The notes below the pieces were generated by a model. The model was not told the origin of the DNA. It was given only the letters and a program-made list of their open reading frames with translations, and did no database searches. Position numbers and translations under genes: made by a program. From positions 15,184-79,183 of the forward strand of contig JANNSJ010000004.1 in the NCBI GenBank assembly GCA_031402435.1: DNA of 64,000 bases. Reading direction: 5' to 3'. This document shows positions 16,691 through 23,902 of this stretch, one piece after another; within the stretch, counting starts at the first letter, position 1; the number at the start of each line of letters is the position of its first letter. The DNA is from UBA11986 sp031402435. Lineage in GTDB: Bacteria > Bacteroidota > Ignavibacteria > UBA10030 > UBA6906.

Positions 16691-17908
16691 TTATTCATCA
16701 AACTCAAAATCTTCAAACGCCGGAATATTGCTGAACGCAATGCGGGTTGGCGCCGAAGCCTGTACCGCATGGATACCGCCGAAGTGGAGCAAGTTGCCTC
16801 CGTGTTTCATGTTTAGCTTGTCCATTGCGTGGGCGAGGCGCGTGCGTTTTGCTTCTTCAGGAAAGAGTGAGAAGTTATGCGCCGAGTTGTGTACGAGATC
16901 GAACAACGTTACACCAACCGCCAGGGGCTTGCTGTTTGGAGCAGCCTTCCAGATTTTCTGCAACGCTTCAAGTAACGTCAACGTATCCTGGCATTCCACA
17001 AATGAAATATGATCATCCCACGACGTTCTGTTCATGTATCGTATGTTCACTCTCAGGTGTGACGCCCAATAGTCCATGCGACGCAAGCGTGCGGCTGCTT
17101 TATGCAACAGCTTCTGCGCAATTGCGAACGCTTCCGTCATGGTTCGCATGGCTGGAGGCAACACATGCGAATGCCCGACTGTTCGTCTGTGCGACGTAAG
17201 TCCGGTTGGTTCTTCACCGCGCAACCAGTGCCAGTACCGTTCGCCGACGATCCCTTTCCATATCTTCTTCATTTCGGATTTCGGAAGGTCGATCAACTGC
17301 TTTGCCGTGGTAATGCCCAGTTGTTCAAGCCGCTTCTCCATGTTCGCACCGATGCCAGGAAAGTCTCTCGGCTTCAGTCTATAGAGAGCACCCGGAATGT
17401 CAGAATCCTTGAGCACAACAAGCCCATCCGGCTTCTGCATATCACTTGCCACCTTGGCGAGGAACCTGTTCGGCGCAATGCCGATGGAGCAGCGCAACAT
17501 CTCGCCAACATCCTTGTAGATCGTTTGCTTGATCTTCGCCGCGAGGGCCACTGCATTTTCAAGAACACGCTGACTTCCGGTGAGTTCGCAGGCCATTTCA
17601 TCAATGGAAAGAACAGCAGCAACAGGGATGCACGATTCGACGGCGTCAACAATTCTACGATGGCAATCGACGTACGCTTCATGGCGCGCCTGGACGAGGA
17701 GAAGTCCGGGACACATTTTCTTCGCATCTCCCACACGCGTCCCCGTCTTCACGCCGAACGCCTTTGCCTCGTAGCTTGCAGCAATACAGAACGTCGTATC
17801 TGCCATCAAGGGGACAACCGCCACCGGTTTCCCGCGCAACTCGGGGCGATGTTGTTGCTCCACGGAAGCGAAGTAGGAATTCAAATCGACTAAGAGCCAA
17901 CGAAGCAT
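16691..17908 (-). CDS. Y-family DNA polymerase (DinB/Pol IV-like)
   Basis: A 405-residue translesion polymerase. VDLNSYFASVEQQ near the N-terminus (Asp8) and LSIDEMACELTG supply the catalytic carboxylates, and the SIDE motif is intact. The thumb helix-hairpin-helix (DFPGIGANMEKRLEQLGI) and a little-finger domain follow. It differs from classical Pol IV in the SIDEMACEL segment. It is oddly placed inside the kynurenine catabolic cluster, between copy 2 of the four-helix-bundle genes and ACMSD. Repeat words flank it on both sides. No lexA-type box is evident. Confidence 0.9.
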   Translation of the reverse strand: MLRWLLVDLNSYFASVEQQHRPELRGKPVAVVPLMADTTFCIAASYEAKAFGVKTGTRVGDAKKMCPGLLLVQARHEAYVDCHRRIVDAVESCIPVAAVLSIDEMACELTGSQRVLENAVALAAKIKQTIYKDVGEMLRCSIGIAPNRFLAKVASDMQKPDGLVVLKDSDIPGALYRLKPRDFPGIGANMEKRLEQLGITTAKQLIDLPKSEMKKIWKGIVGERYWHWLRGEEPTGLTSHRRTVGHSHVLPPAMRTMTEAFAIAQKLLHKAAARLRRMDYWASHLRVNIRYMNRTSWDDHISFVECQDTLTLLEALQKIWKAAPNSKPLAVGVTLFDLVHNSAHNFSLFPEEAKRTRLAHAMDKLNMKHGGNLLHFGGIHAVQASAPTRIAFSNIPAFEDFEFDE

Positions 17909-17920
17909 AAAGAAGTCTTT

Positions 17921-17982
17921 CTAGTCGATAGTCTGTCTAGTCAATTGGACTCTCGACTAATAACTATTGACTAAACAGACTG
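17921..17982. repeat. Class B 'empty' palindromic bracket
   Basis: AGTCTGTCTAGTCAAT (17930-17945) and ATTGACTAAACAGACT (17966-17981) are inverted copies with 15 of 16 matches, separated by only 20 bases that contain another GACTAATAACTA word. CTAGTCGAT precedes them. There is no four-helix-bundle gene inside. The right arm encodes the last five residues (SLFSQ) and stop of ACMSD. Confidence 0.85.
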
Positions 17983-18971
17983 TATTTCCCCAGCCACTCC
18001 ATTGCCGTCCCGCTTAACAGGCGCTGCTTTGTATTTTCGCTGAGACCATTCATAGATGCGATCAGCCTTCCCGGTTCGGCTTCGCCAAGAGGGAAAGGAT
18101 AATCGGAACCAAGAGCAATGCTACGTTCGCCGACGAGGTCAATGAGATACGTGAGCATCAACGGATCATGCACGAGAGAATCGAGATAGAATTTGCTGAG
18201 ATAGGAGCGGGGATTGACCTTGTTTTGAGCGGCGCAGAGATCAGGGCGGACGTTGAACCCGTGCTCGATGCGTCCGATGGTTGCGGGAAACGCTCCACCG
18301 CCATGTGCAAACGCAACGCGTAGCGTCGGCAGACGTTCGAACACTCCGCCGAAAATCATCGAGCAGATTGCCAGCGACACTTCCGCCGGCATACCGACGA
18401 GCCACGGAAGCCAGTACTTCGGCATGCGTTCCTTCCCCATCATATCCCATGGGTGGACGAAGACTGCGGCACCGAGTTCCTCCGCCGCTTGAAACACCGG
18501 GAACAAATGCTCGTCATCAAGGTTCCAATCATTTACGTGTGAGCCGATTTCGATCCCTGCAAAACCAAGTTGCTTCATGCAGCGTTCGAGTTCCTTAATT
18601 GCGAGATCGGGAGATTGTAATGGAATTGTACCCAGTCCAACGAAGCGTTTGGGATACTGCCGCACGACATCTGCGATATGGTCATTCAACAGCTTCGAAA
18701 GGTCGAGTCCATCGGCGGGTTTTGCCCAATAGCTGAACATGACGGGGACAGTCGAGAGCACCTGAACATCAACACCATGCTTGTCGCATTCCTTCGTACG
18801 CGTTGATGCATCCCAGAGATTCTCCTGCACCTCGCGGAAAAACTTCCCATCAACCATCATCCTCGCACAGCCAGGCTGATGATGTTCAAGGTTTACAAAG
18901 CCCCCATAGCCGTACTTCGCTTTGAAGTCAGGCAATTCCTTTGGGAGGATGTGTGTGTGGATGTCGATCAT
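17964..18971 (-). CDS. 2-amino-3-carboxymuconate-6-semialdehyde decarboxylase (ACMSD)
   Basis: A 335-residue amidohydrolase-superfamily decarboxylase. It removes CO2 from the unstable 3-hydroxyanthranilate ring-opening product and so directs flux away from quinolinate. Motifs are IDIHTHILP (zinc HxH), AVFVHPWDMMG, FAHGGGAFP and LGSDYPFPLGE (catalytic Asp). Typical ACMSD length. The C-terminal SLFSQ comes from a repeat arm, so the native tail seems to have been replaced. It follows the 3-hydroxyanthranilate dioxygenase on the same strand. Confidence 0.93.
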   Translation of the reverse strand: MIDIHTHILPKELPDFKAKYGYGGFVNLEHHQPGCARMMVDGKFFREVQENLWDASTRTKECDKHGVDVQVLSTVPVMFSYWAKPADGLDLSKLLNDHIADVVRQYPKRFVGLGTIPLQSPDLAIKELERCMKQLGFAGIEIGSHVNDWNLDDEHLFPVFQAAEELGAAVFVHPWDMMGKERMPKYWLPWLVGMPAEVSLAICSMIFGGVFERLPTLRVAFAHGGGAFPATIGRIEHGFNVRPDLCAAQNKVNPRSYLSKFYLDSLVHDPLMLTYLIDLVGERSIALGSDYPFPLGEAEPGRLIASMNGLSENTKQRLLSGTAMEWLGKYSLFSQ

Positions 18972-19008
18972 TAAAGACTATTCCGCATTGAGAAAACAGG
19001 AAAACGGA

Positions 19009-19533
19009 CTACACCGGCTTCCGCGGTCGTTCCATCTTCGTCCCGCATTTTTTACAGGTGCAATGATCCACGTTGCTGTAAAACCGGTCAAAGATCGGCG
19101 GCAGTTGTGTTACAAGGTTCGACACTTGCAGGAACTCTTCGTAGAGCTTGCTGCCGCACTTTTCGCAGAACCACAAGAAACCATCCGTCTCGCCGGGTGT
19201 GCGTTGTCGTTCAATCACCAACCCAACAGTGTTCGCAGGTCGCTGTGGCGAGTGCGGGGTCTTGGGTGGCAACAGGAATATCTCTCCCTCACGAATCCGG
19301 ATGTCCTTCGGCTTTCCATCTTCCACGATCTTGACGGTGATATCTCCTTCGACCTGGTAGAAGAACTCCTCGCCTTCGTCGTAATGATAGTCCTTGCGGG
19401 CGTTCGGTCCACCAACAACCATCACGATGAAGTCGGAATCCTCATACACCATCTTGTTGCCAACGGGGGGTTTTAATAGATGACGGTGTTCGTCTATCCA
19501 CTTCTTAAAATTAATCGGGGGGATCAACGCCAT
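19009..19533 (-). CDS. 3-hydroxyanthranilate 3,4-dioxygenase
   Basis: A 174-residue cupin that opens the ring of 3-hydroxyanthranilate using Fe(II) and O2. Iron ligands are visible in DYHYDEGEEFFYQVEGD (His and Glu) and PPKTPHSPQRP (His). The C-terminus has the bacterial-type rubredoxin-like second iron site, CEKCG and CTCKKCG. AAGGAGG precedes the ATG at good spacing. It follows the copy 3 cassette and precedes ACMSD. Confidence 0.95.
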   Translation of the reverse strand: MALIPPINFKKWIDEHRHLLKPPVGNKMVYEDSDFIVMVVGGPNARKDYHYDEGEEFFYQVEGDITVKIVEDGKPKDIRIREGEIFLLPPKTPHSPQRPANTVGLVIERQRTPGETDGFLWFCEKCGSKLYEEFLQVSNLVTQLPPIFDRFYSNVDHCTCKKCGTKMERPRKPV

Positions 19534-19545
19534 AAGAGCCTCCTT

Positions 19546-19601
19546 GTTAGTCTGTTAGTCATATGGTCAATAGTCGTTTAGTCAAGAGTCTGTTAGTCGC
19601 G
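19546..19601. repeat. Class B bracket, left arm of copy 3
   Basis: Six degenerate words ending in AGTC: GTTAGTCTGTTAGTCATATG, then GTCAATAGTCGTTTAGTC, then AAGAGTCTGTTAGTCGCG. The orientation is opposite to the GACTAA/GACTAT words at 19998-20026 on the other side of the four-helix-bundle gene. It lies upstream of the HAO ribosome site. Confidence 0.82.
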
Positions 19602-19621
19602 TAAGGCAATCAGGATTTCGT

Positions 19622-19993
19622 TTATTTAGGACGCAGATAGGTGATCAATCCTGAAAGCATCTTTGATATCTCCGTACATTGGTTGTAGAGTTGGTCAAAC
19701 GAATCCTTGTCTACGTACTTCTGATCAAGAGCAATGTACAGTGCTGATTGGACTTCGGCGACCGACCCTTGAGAGATGTGCAGAAACTGCCCGAATTGCT
19801 TATCGCCACGACGAGCAAAGCCCTCTGCGATGTTCAGCATGACAGAAACAGATGCTCTGCGAATTTGGTCTTTCAATCCAAAGTCCTTGTTGAACTTCCC
19901 GTTCGAACTTGCCGTGTATATCTCTCCAACCAACTGTCTCGCCTTCTGCCAGGCAATAATATCCTCAAACCGTTCAAACTTCGCCATGAACAT
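19622..19993 (-). CDS. Four-helix-bundle protein (23S rRNA-IVP/Avd-like), copy 3
   Basis: 123 residues, all-helical. FEDIIAWQKARQLVGEIYTA, LKDQIRRASVSVMLNIAEGF, a basic turn (ARRGDKQF) and GSVAEVQSALYIALDQKY match the family. It is closer to copy 1 than to copy 2 but still well diverged. It sits between RidA and HAO on the same strand and is bracketed by opposite-facing AGTC/GACT word clusters. A second start (Met3) is equally possible. Function unknown; nucleic-acid binding is inferred from the family only. Confidence 0.9.
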   Translation of the reverse strand: MFMAKFERFEDIIAWQKARQLVGEIYTASSNGKFNKDFGLKDQIRRASVSVMLNIAEGFARRGDKQFGQFLHISQGSVAEVQSALYIALDQKYVDKDSFDQLYNQCTEISKMLSGLITYLRPK

Positions 19994-19997
19994 ACCA

Positions 19998-20026
19998 CGA
20001 CTAATAGACTATCGACTATCGACTAG
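19998..20026. repeat. Class B bracket, right arm of copy 3
   Basis: CGACTAATAGACTATCGAC followed by TATCGACTAG: three to four GACTAA/GACTAT words in the inverse sense to the left arm. Positions 20009-20026 encode the last residues (LVDSR) and the stop codon of the RidA-family gene. Confidence 0.82.
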
Positions 20027-20440
20027 TATCGCTATGACTTTTAGTTCTATCGCAATCGGCGTTGGCAGCGCGTTCACTTCAATGGTTGTACGGCAGGGCT
20101 GGTTCTCTTTGAAGTATTCGGCATAGATCCGGTTGAATATCGGGAAGTCCTTTTTCATGTTAGTGAGAAATACGGTGACGTCCACGATCTTATTCCAGCT
20201 TGAGCCCGCATCTTCGAGGATTGTCTTTACGTTCTTGAACACAGAATGGCATTGTGCTTCGATGTCGTATGACGTGATGTTGCCATTGGCATCAAGCTCG
20301 ACGCCGGGAATTGTCTTTGTCCCGCGTTCACGCGGCCCGACACCCGAAAGGAACAGCAGATTCCCCACCTTGCGCGCATGCGGATACAAACCCACCGGCT
20401 CCGGCGCTTTCGAAGACATTATTTTCTCTGATCCACTCAT
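20009..20440 (-). CDS. RidA-family protein, probable 2-aminomuconate deaminase
   Basis: A 143-residue YjgF/RidA-fold protein (LFLSGVGPRE, CHSVFKNVKTILEDAGSSWNKIVDVTVFLTNMKKDF, RTTIEVNALP). Its position between the semialdehyde dehydrogenase and HAO fits the 2-aminomuconate deaminase step, which releases ammonia from 2-aminomuconate. Generic RidA activity on enamines/imines is an alternative. The C-terminal LVDSR is repeat-encoded. ATG 20440 lies in or next to another repeat; Met8 at 20419 has a weak GAGAA site and may be the true start. Confidence 0.85.
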   Translation of the reverse strand: MSGSEKIMSSKAPEPVGLYPHARKVGNLLFLSGVGPRERGTKTIPGVELDANGNITSYDIEAQCHSVFKNVKTILEDAGSSWNKIVDVTVFLTNMKKDFPIFNRIYAEYFKENQPCRTTIEVNALPTPIAIELKVIAILVDSR

Positions 20441-20469
20441 GACTGTAGACTATCGACTAATAGACTCAT
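20439..20469. repeat. Class B repeat between ALDH and RidA genes
   Basis: ATGACTGTAGACTATCGAC then TAATAGACTCAT: three GACT words in the same sense as the right arm at 19998-20026. It fills the 25-base gap between the two genes and touches both the RidA start and the aldehyde dehydrogenase stop. No inverse partner lies beside it. Confidence 0.75.
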
Positions 20470-21908
20470 ATTTTAACACACACATTCTTCGGCTCGGTAA
20501 AAAATCTTAACGCCTCCATCCCGCCTTCTCTTCCCAATCCCGAGTTCTTCATCCCGCCAAAGGGAGTTCTCAGGTCGCGCAACAGCCAGCAATTGACCCA
20601 TACGATGCCTGTTTGAATCCTTGCCGCAACACGATGCGCCCGCGAGAGATTGCTTGTCCAAATGCTTGAAGCGAGACCATACTGGGTACTGTTGGTATAC
20701 GTCAGGACTTCTTCCTCCGTATCGAACGGCATAAGCGTTACCACAGGACCAAAGATCTCTTCCTGGTTTGTTCTGCAATCGTGCGGCAGCCCTTCAATCA
20801 CAGTCGGTTCGATGAACCAGCCGTTCTTGCAGCGCCCGGCAACTGTTGCTGTATTTCCACCACACAGAATCGTCCCTCCCTCTTCCCTGGCAAGAGTAAT
20901 GTATGAAAGCACTTTGTCAAAGTGTTGCTTTGAGTTAATCGCACCGACGTATGTGTCGGGAAGAAGGGGATCACCAATGGGAAGGCTTTTGACTCGTTGC
21001 ACAAAATCGCTCTTGAACTTCTCGTACAATGACCGTTCGATAAGAATGCGTGAACCACAGAGACAAATCTCTCCCTGATTCGAGAACGATGAGCGGATCG
21101 TTGTCTCCAGCATCTGTTCATAATCGCAATCGGCGAAGATCACCGTTGGATTCTTCCCACCCATTTCAAGTGAAAGCTTCTTGAACATCGGCGCTGATGT
21201 TTTGGCAATCTCACCGCCGGTCTTTGTGCCACCAGTGAATGTAATGACAGGGATACGCGGATGTGCCGAGATCGCCGCCCCAACCTTGTTTCCAAAGCCG
21301 TGAACAATGTTCAGCACACCCGGAGGAAGTCCGGCCTCAATGCAGAGCTTCGACAACATGAACGCCGTCATCGGTGTCAACTCGGAAGGTTTGCCAACCA
21401 CGCAATTGCCGGTTGCCAGAGCGGGAGCAATCTTCCACGAAAAAAGATAGAGCGGAAGATTCCATGGCGAAATGCACCCGACAACACCAATGGGATTCCG
21501 GAGCGTATAGTTGATGGCGGTGTCTCCCATCGGATGGGCTTCACTGGAAAACTGCGTCATCGCACTTGCAAAAAACCGGAAGTTGCTGACTGCGCGGGGA
21601 ATGTCGAGATTGCGCGCCTGTGAAACCGGCTTACCGTTATCAATGGACTCAGCCCGCACAAACCTGTCGAGATCACGCTCAATAAAATCAGCAATGCGGA
21701 ACAAGAATCGCGAACGTTGCTCGACAGGCATTGTTGACCATGCGGGAAATGCCTTCTCCGCAGCAACAACGGCTCCATCGATATCCCTTGAATCAGAATC
21801 AGGAAGAAGCGAATACAACGCTCCAATCGATGGATCGTAGTTATCGATGTACTGTCCCGACATTGACGGAACGAGTTCGCCGTTGATATAGTTGGAAATA
21901 TTATCCAC
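20466..21908 (-). CDS. 2-aminomuconic/2-hydroxymuconic semialdehyde dehydrogenase
   Basis: A 480-residue NAD-dependent aldehyde dehydrogenase that oxidises 2-aminomuconate semialdehyde to 2-aminomuconate. FTGGTKTGGEIAK, LSLEMGGKNPTVIF (general base Glu) and NQGEICLCGSRILIE (catalytic Cys) are intact. The ICLC active-site context is typical of hydroxymuconic/aminomuconic dehydrogenases. It lies 15 bases downstream of the SDR gene and upstream of the RidA-like gene in the same operon. Confidence 0.92.
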   Translation of the reverse strand: MDNISNYINGELVPSMSGQYIDNYDPSIGALYSLLPDSDSRDIDGAVVAAEKAFPAWSTMPVEQRSRFLFRIADFIERDLDRFVRAESIDNGKPVSQARNLDIPRAVSNFRFFASAMTQFSSEAHPMGDTAINYTLRNPIGVVGCISPWNLPLYLFSWKIAPALATGNCVVGKPSELTPMTAFMLSKLCIEAGLPPGVLNIVHGFGNKVGAAISAHPRIPVITFTGGTKTGGEIAKTSAPMFKKLSLEMGGKNPTVIFADCDYEQMLETTIRSSFSNQGEICLCGSRILIERSLYEKFKSDFVQRVKSLPIGDPLLPDTYVGAINSKQHFDKVLSYITLAREEGGTILCGGNTATVAGRCKNGWFIEPTVIEGLPHDCRTNQEEIFGPVVTLMPFDTEEEVLTYTNSTQYGLASSIWTSNLSRAHRVAARIQTGIVWVNCWLLRDLRTPFGGMKNSGLGREGGMEALRFFTEPKNVCVKI

Positions 21909-21923
21909 GAATCACACGAATAG

Positions 21924-22712
21924 TCACAAACTTGAAGTCCTTCCGCCATCCACGGGAATGCTCACACCGTTAACGTACGATGCAGCAGGTGAACAAAGAA
22001 ATGCAATCACCGCCGCGAGTTCATGCGGTTCGGCACAGCGTCCTGCTGGAATCTCAGCGATCATTTCTTTTGTAATCTCTTCCACGGTCTTGCCGGTGCG
22101 TTCCGCTTTTGTGCGAATGACGTAATCGAGCCTCCCGGTCTTTGTCATGCCGGGGAGAATGTTATTTACTGTAATCCCGAAGGACGCAACTTCACCCGCG
22201 AGCGTCTTTGACCACGAGGCAACGGCGCCACGGACAGTGTTGGAGACGCCAAGCCCGGCAATGGGCTGCTTCACCGAAGTGGAAATGATGTTCACGATAC
22301 GTCCGTACTGCGCCGACTTCATTCCTGGAATAACAACCTGAGCAAGCACATGATTGCATAAGAGATGCTGTGAGAATGTATTCACAAACTCATGAAGTTC
22401 AGCATCAACAATCGGCCCGCCCTTGGGGCCGCCGGTATTGTTAATGAGAATATGCACCGGACCGGATTGCGCGACATACTTCCCGACTTTCTCTTTCACT
22501 GCTTCCGGCAGGTTAAAATCGACAGCGAGCATCGAATGTTGTTGACCCGCTGATGTGGCAAGCTCTCCCTTCGTTTTCTGAAGCGCCTCTTCGTTGCGGG
22601 CAACGAGCGTTACCGATGCGCCGAGCGATGCAAGTTCAATCGCCGCGGCTTTCCCTATACCCTGCGTGCTGCCACAAACAATTGCCCGCTTGCCGGTGAG
22701 GTTGATATCCAT
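21924..22712 (-). CDS. Atypical SDR-family protein in the kynurenine operon
   Basis: A 262-residue Rossmann protein. The cofactor motif CGSTQGIGKA and the NNTGG segment are present. At the usual YxxxK position the sequence reads VSNTVRGAVASWSKTLAGE, so Tyr and Lys appear replaced by Ser and Arg. Such SNxxR members form a known but poorly characterised SDR subgroup. It is directly downstream of tryptophan 2,3-dioxygenase (6 bases), so it is probably part of the pathway operon, but no pathway step needs a standard SDR. Confidence 0.85.
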   Translation of the reverse strand: MDINLTGKRAIVCGSTQGIGKAAAIELASLGASVTLVARNEEALQKTKGELATSAGQQHSMLAVDFNLPEAVKEKVGKYVAQSGPVHILINNTGGPKGGPIVDAELHEFVNTFSQHLLCNHVLAQVVIPGMKSAQYGRIVNIISTSVKQPIAGLGVSNTVRGAVASWSKTLAGEVASFGITVNNILPGMTKTGRLDYVIRTKAERTGKTVEEITKEMIAEIPAGRCAEPHELAAVIAFLCSPAASYVNGVSIPVDGGRTSSL

Positions 22713-22718
22713 GTGCGG

Positions 22719-23816
22719 CTAACTTTTTCGTGAGTAATGGAAGTCGAGATTTTTTCGTACGTCGTCAGGAAGATGCGGAAGCCGTGACCGGGGAATGAGG
22801 AACGTCGAGAGGTTGAACAGGTCGGTGAAGACTTTGTATTTGTCGGTGGTGGCCTTGAGATAGTTGTAGCCGGTGGAGCCGCCAGTGCCGATCTTATTGC
22901 CGATCATTCTGTGCGCCATGAGCGCGTGGCGGGAGCGCCATGTCGTCCACTGTTCATCCATATCCATCAACACCGTAAGAAGACGGAACGGAAGATGAAG
23001 AATCGGCTCATCACGATACAGTTCGATCAACAACGCCGCCTGAATCGCTTTGTGCGAGAGCCGGCGCTTTCCCTTCTCAACCAATTCATTATGCTTCCCA
23101 GCATTGAGCAACGCATCGAAGTTCTCGCCGTTCTTCTCCACTTCATTCAACTGTTGCCTCTTCTCTTCTTCGCTGGAGACGGTATTGCTCATGATTGCAT
23201 CGCGATCGGATTGCAGCATGTCATCCACCGCGCGACGGTAGTGTTCCCAGAAGCTAAAACCACGGAACTCGAGAAACGGCGTCCGCTCAAGCCAATGCTC
23301 GACTCCGCTGAACAAGGATGGCGCTTGTTCCGATTGCTTGATAGTACCCTGGTGTTCATCCTTCAGATGTGCATAGTACACTTCCTTGTTGTAGAGCAAC
23401 CGTTGTTCAGGTTGCAAGCCGAGCTTGTTTTCAAGAAGTCTGAATTGATAACTCTGAAATCCTGATGCTGGATAGAGCAGGTCACGAAACTCAAGGAAGT
23501 CCAACGCTGTCATCGTTTCGAGTACGTTCATCTGATCAATCAGCAGCTTCTGGATCTCGGTGATACGATGGAGCCTTGCAACAGCAATGCCGATCTGTTT
23601 TTCATCAACATATTCCTGCCCGAACACTCCAATGACTGAGTCCAGTTCATGCAAAATTTGCTTGAACCAGAGTTCATACACCTGGTGCACTATAATAAAG
23701 AGCATCTCATCGTGGGCGGGGTGCTCCAACCCGGCGCTTTGGGGAGACTGACTGGAGAGAAGCTTGTTGAGCTGAAGATAGTCAGCGTAATAGAGAGGAG
23801 ACCTTTGTCCGGGCAT
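22719..23816 (-). CDS. kynA: Tryptophan 2,3-dioxygenase
   Basis: A 365-residue heme dioxygenase that opens the indole ring of tryptophan to N-formylkynurenine. The distal pocket histidine is near HDEMLFIIVHQVYELWFKQ, and the proximal heme region is RHALMAHRMIGNKIGTGG followed by STGYNYL. It is longer than the common proteobacterial enzyme (about 280 residues) and closer in length to the animal type. It is the first enzyme of the pathway and probably heads the operon; an inverted repeat lies 34-63 bases before its start. Confidence 0.95.
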   Translation of the reverse strand: MPGQRSPLYYADYLQLNKLLSSQSPQSAGLEHPAHDEMLFIIVHQVYELWFKQILHELDSVIGVFGQEYVDEKQIGIAVARLHRITEIQKLLIDQMNVLETMTALDFLEFRDLLYPASGFQSYQFRLLENKLGLQPEQRLLYNKEVYYAHLKDEHQGTIKQSEQAPSLFSGVEHWLERTPFLEFRGFSFWEHYRRAVDDMLQSDRDAIMSNTVSSEEEKRQQLNEVEKNGENFDALLNAGKHNELVEKGKRRLSHKAIQAALLIELYRDEPILHLPFRLLTVLMDMDEQWTTWRSRHALMAHRMIGNKIGTGGSTGYNYLKATTDKYKVFTDLFNLSTFLIPRSRLPHLPDDVRKNLDFHYSRKS

Positions 23817-23849
23817 GATATTCGATGTGCTCGTGGGAATTCAGATGAG

Positions 23850-23879
23850 TGAGATTGGGTATAGATTAACCAAATCTCA
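23850..23879. promoter_or_regulatory. Inverted repeat upstream of tryptophan 2,3-dioxygenase, candidate operator
   Basis: TGAGATT (23850-23856) and AATCTCA (23873-23879) are perfect inverted arms, and the match continues imperfectly inward (GGGT / AACC). It is 34 bases before the TDO start and just after the end of the HDAC-family gene. No T-run follows, so an operator is more likely than a terminator. No regulator is identified for it. Confidence 0.4.
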
Positions 23880-23902
23880 TTGAGAAATCAAGGCTGACCG
23901 TG

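Noticed and set aside
14156..19993. Four-helix-bundle genes as part of a diversity-generating retroelement
   Set aside because: No reverse transcriptase, template repeat or variable repeat with adenine-biased changes is visible anywhere in the window; only the Avd-like fold is shared.
14156..19993. Four-helix-bundle genes as 23S rRNA intervening-sequence ORFs
   Set aside because: No rRNA sequence surrounds them; they lie among metabolic genes.
14117..20469. Short repeat clusters as a CRISPR array
   Set aside because: The words are 6-10 bases, degenerate, packed without unique spacers of constant length and sit at gene ends; no cas gene is present.
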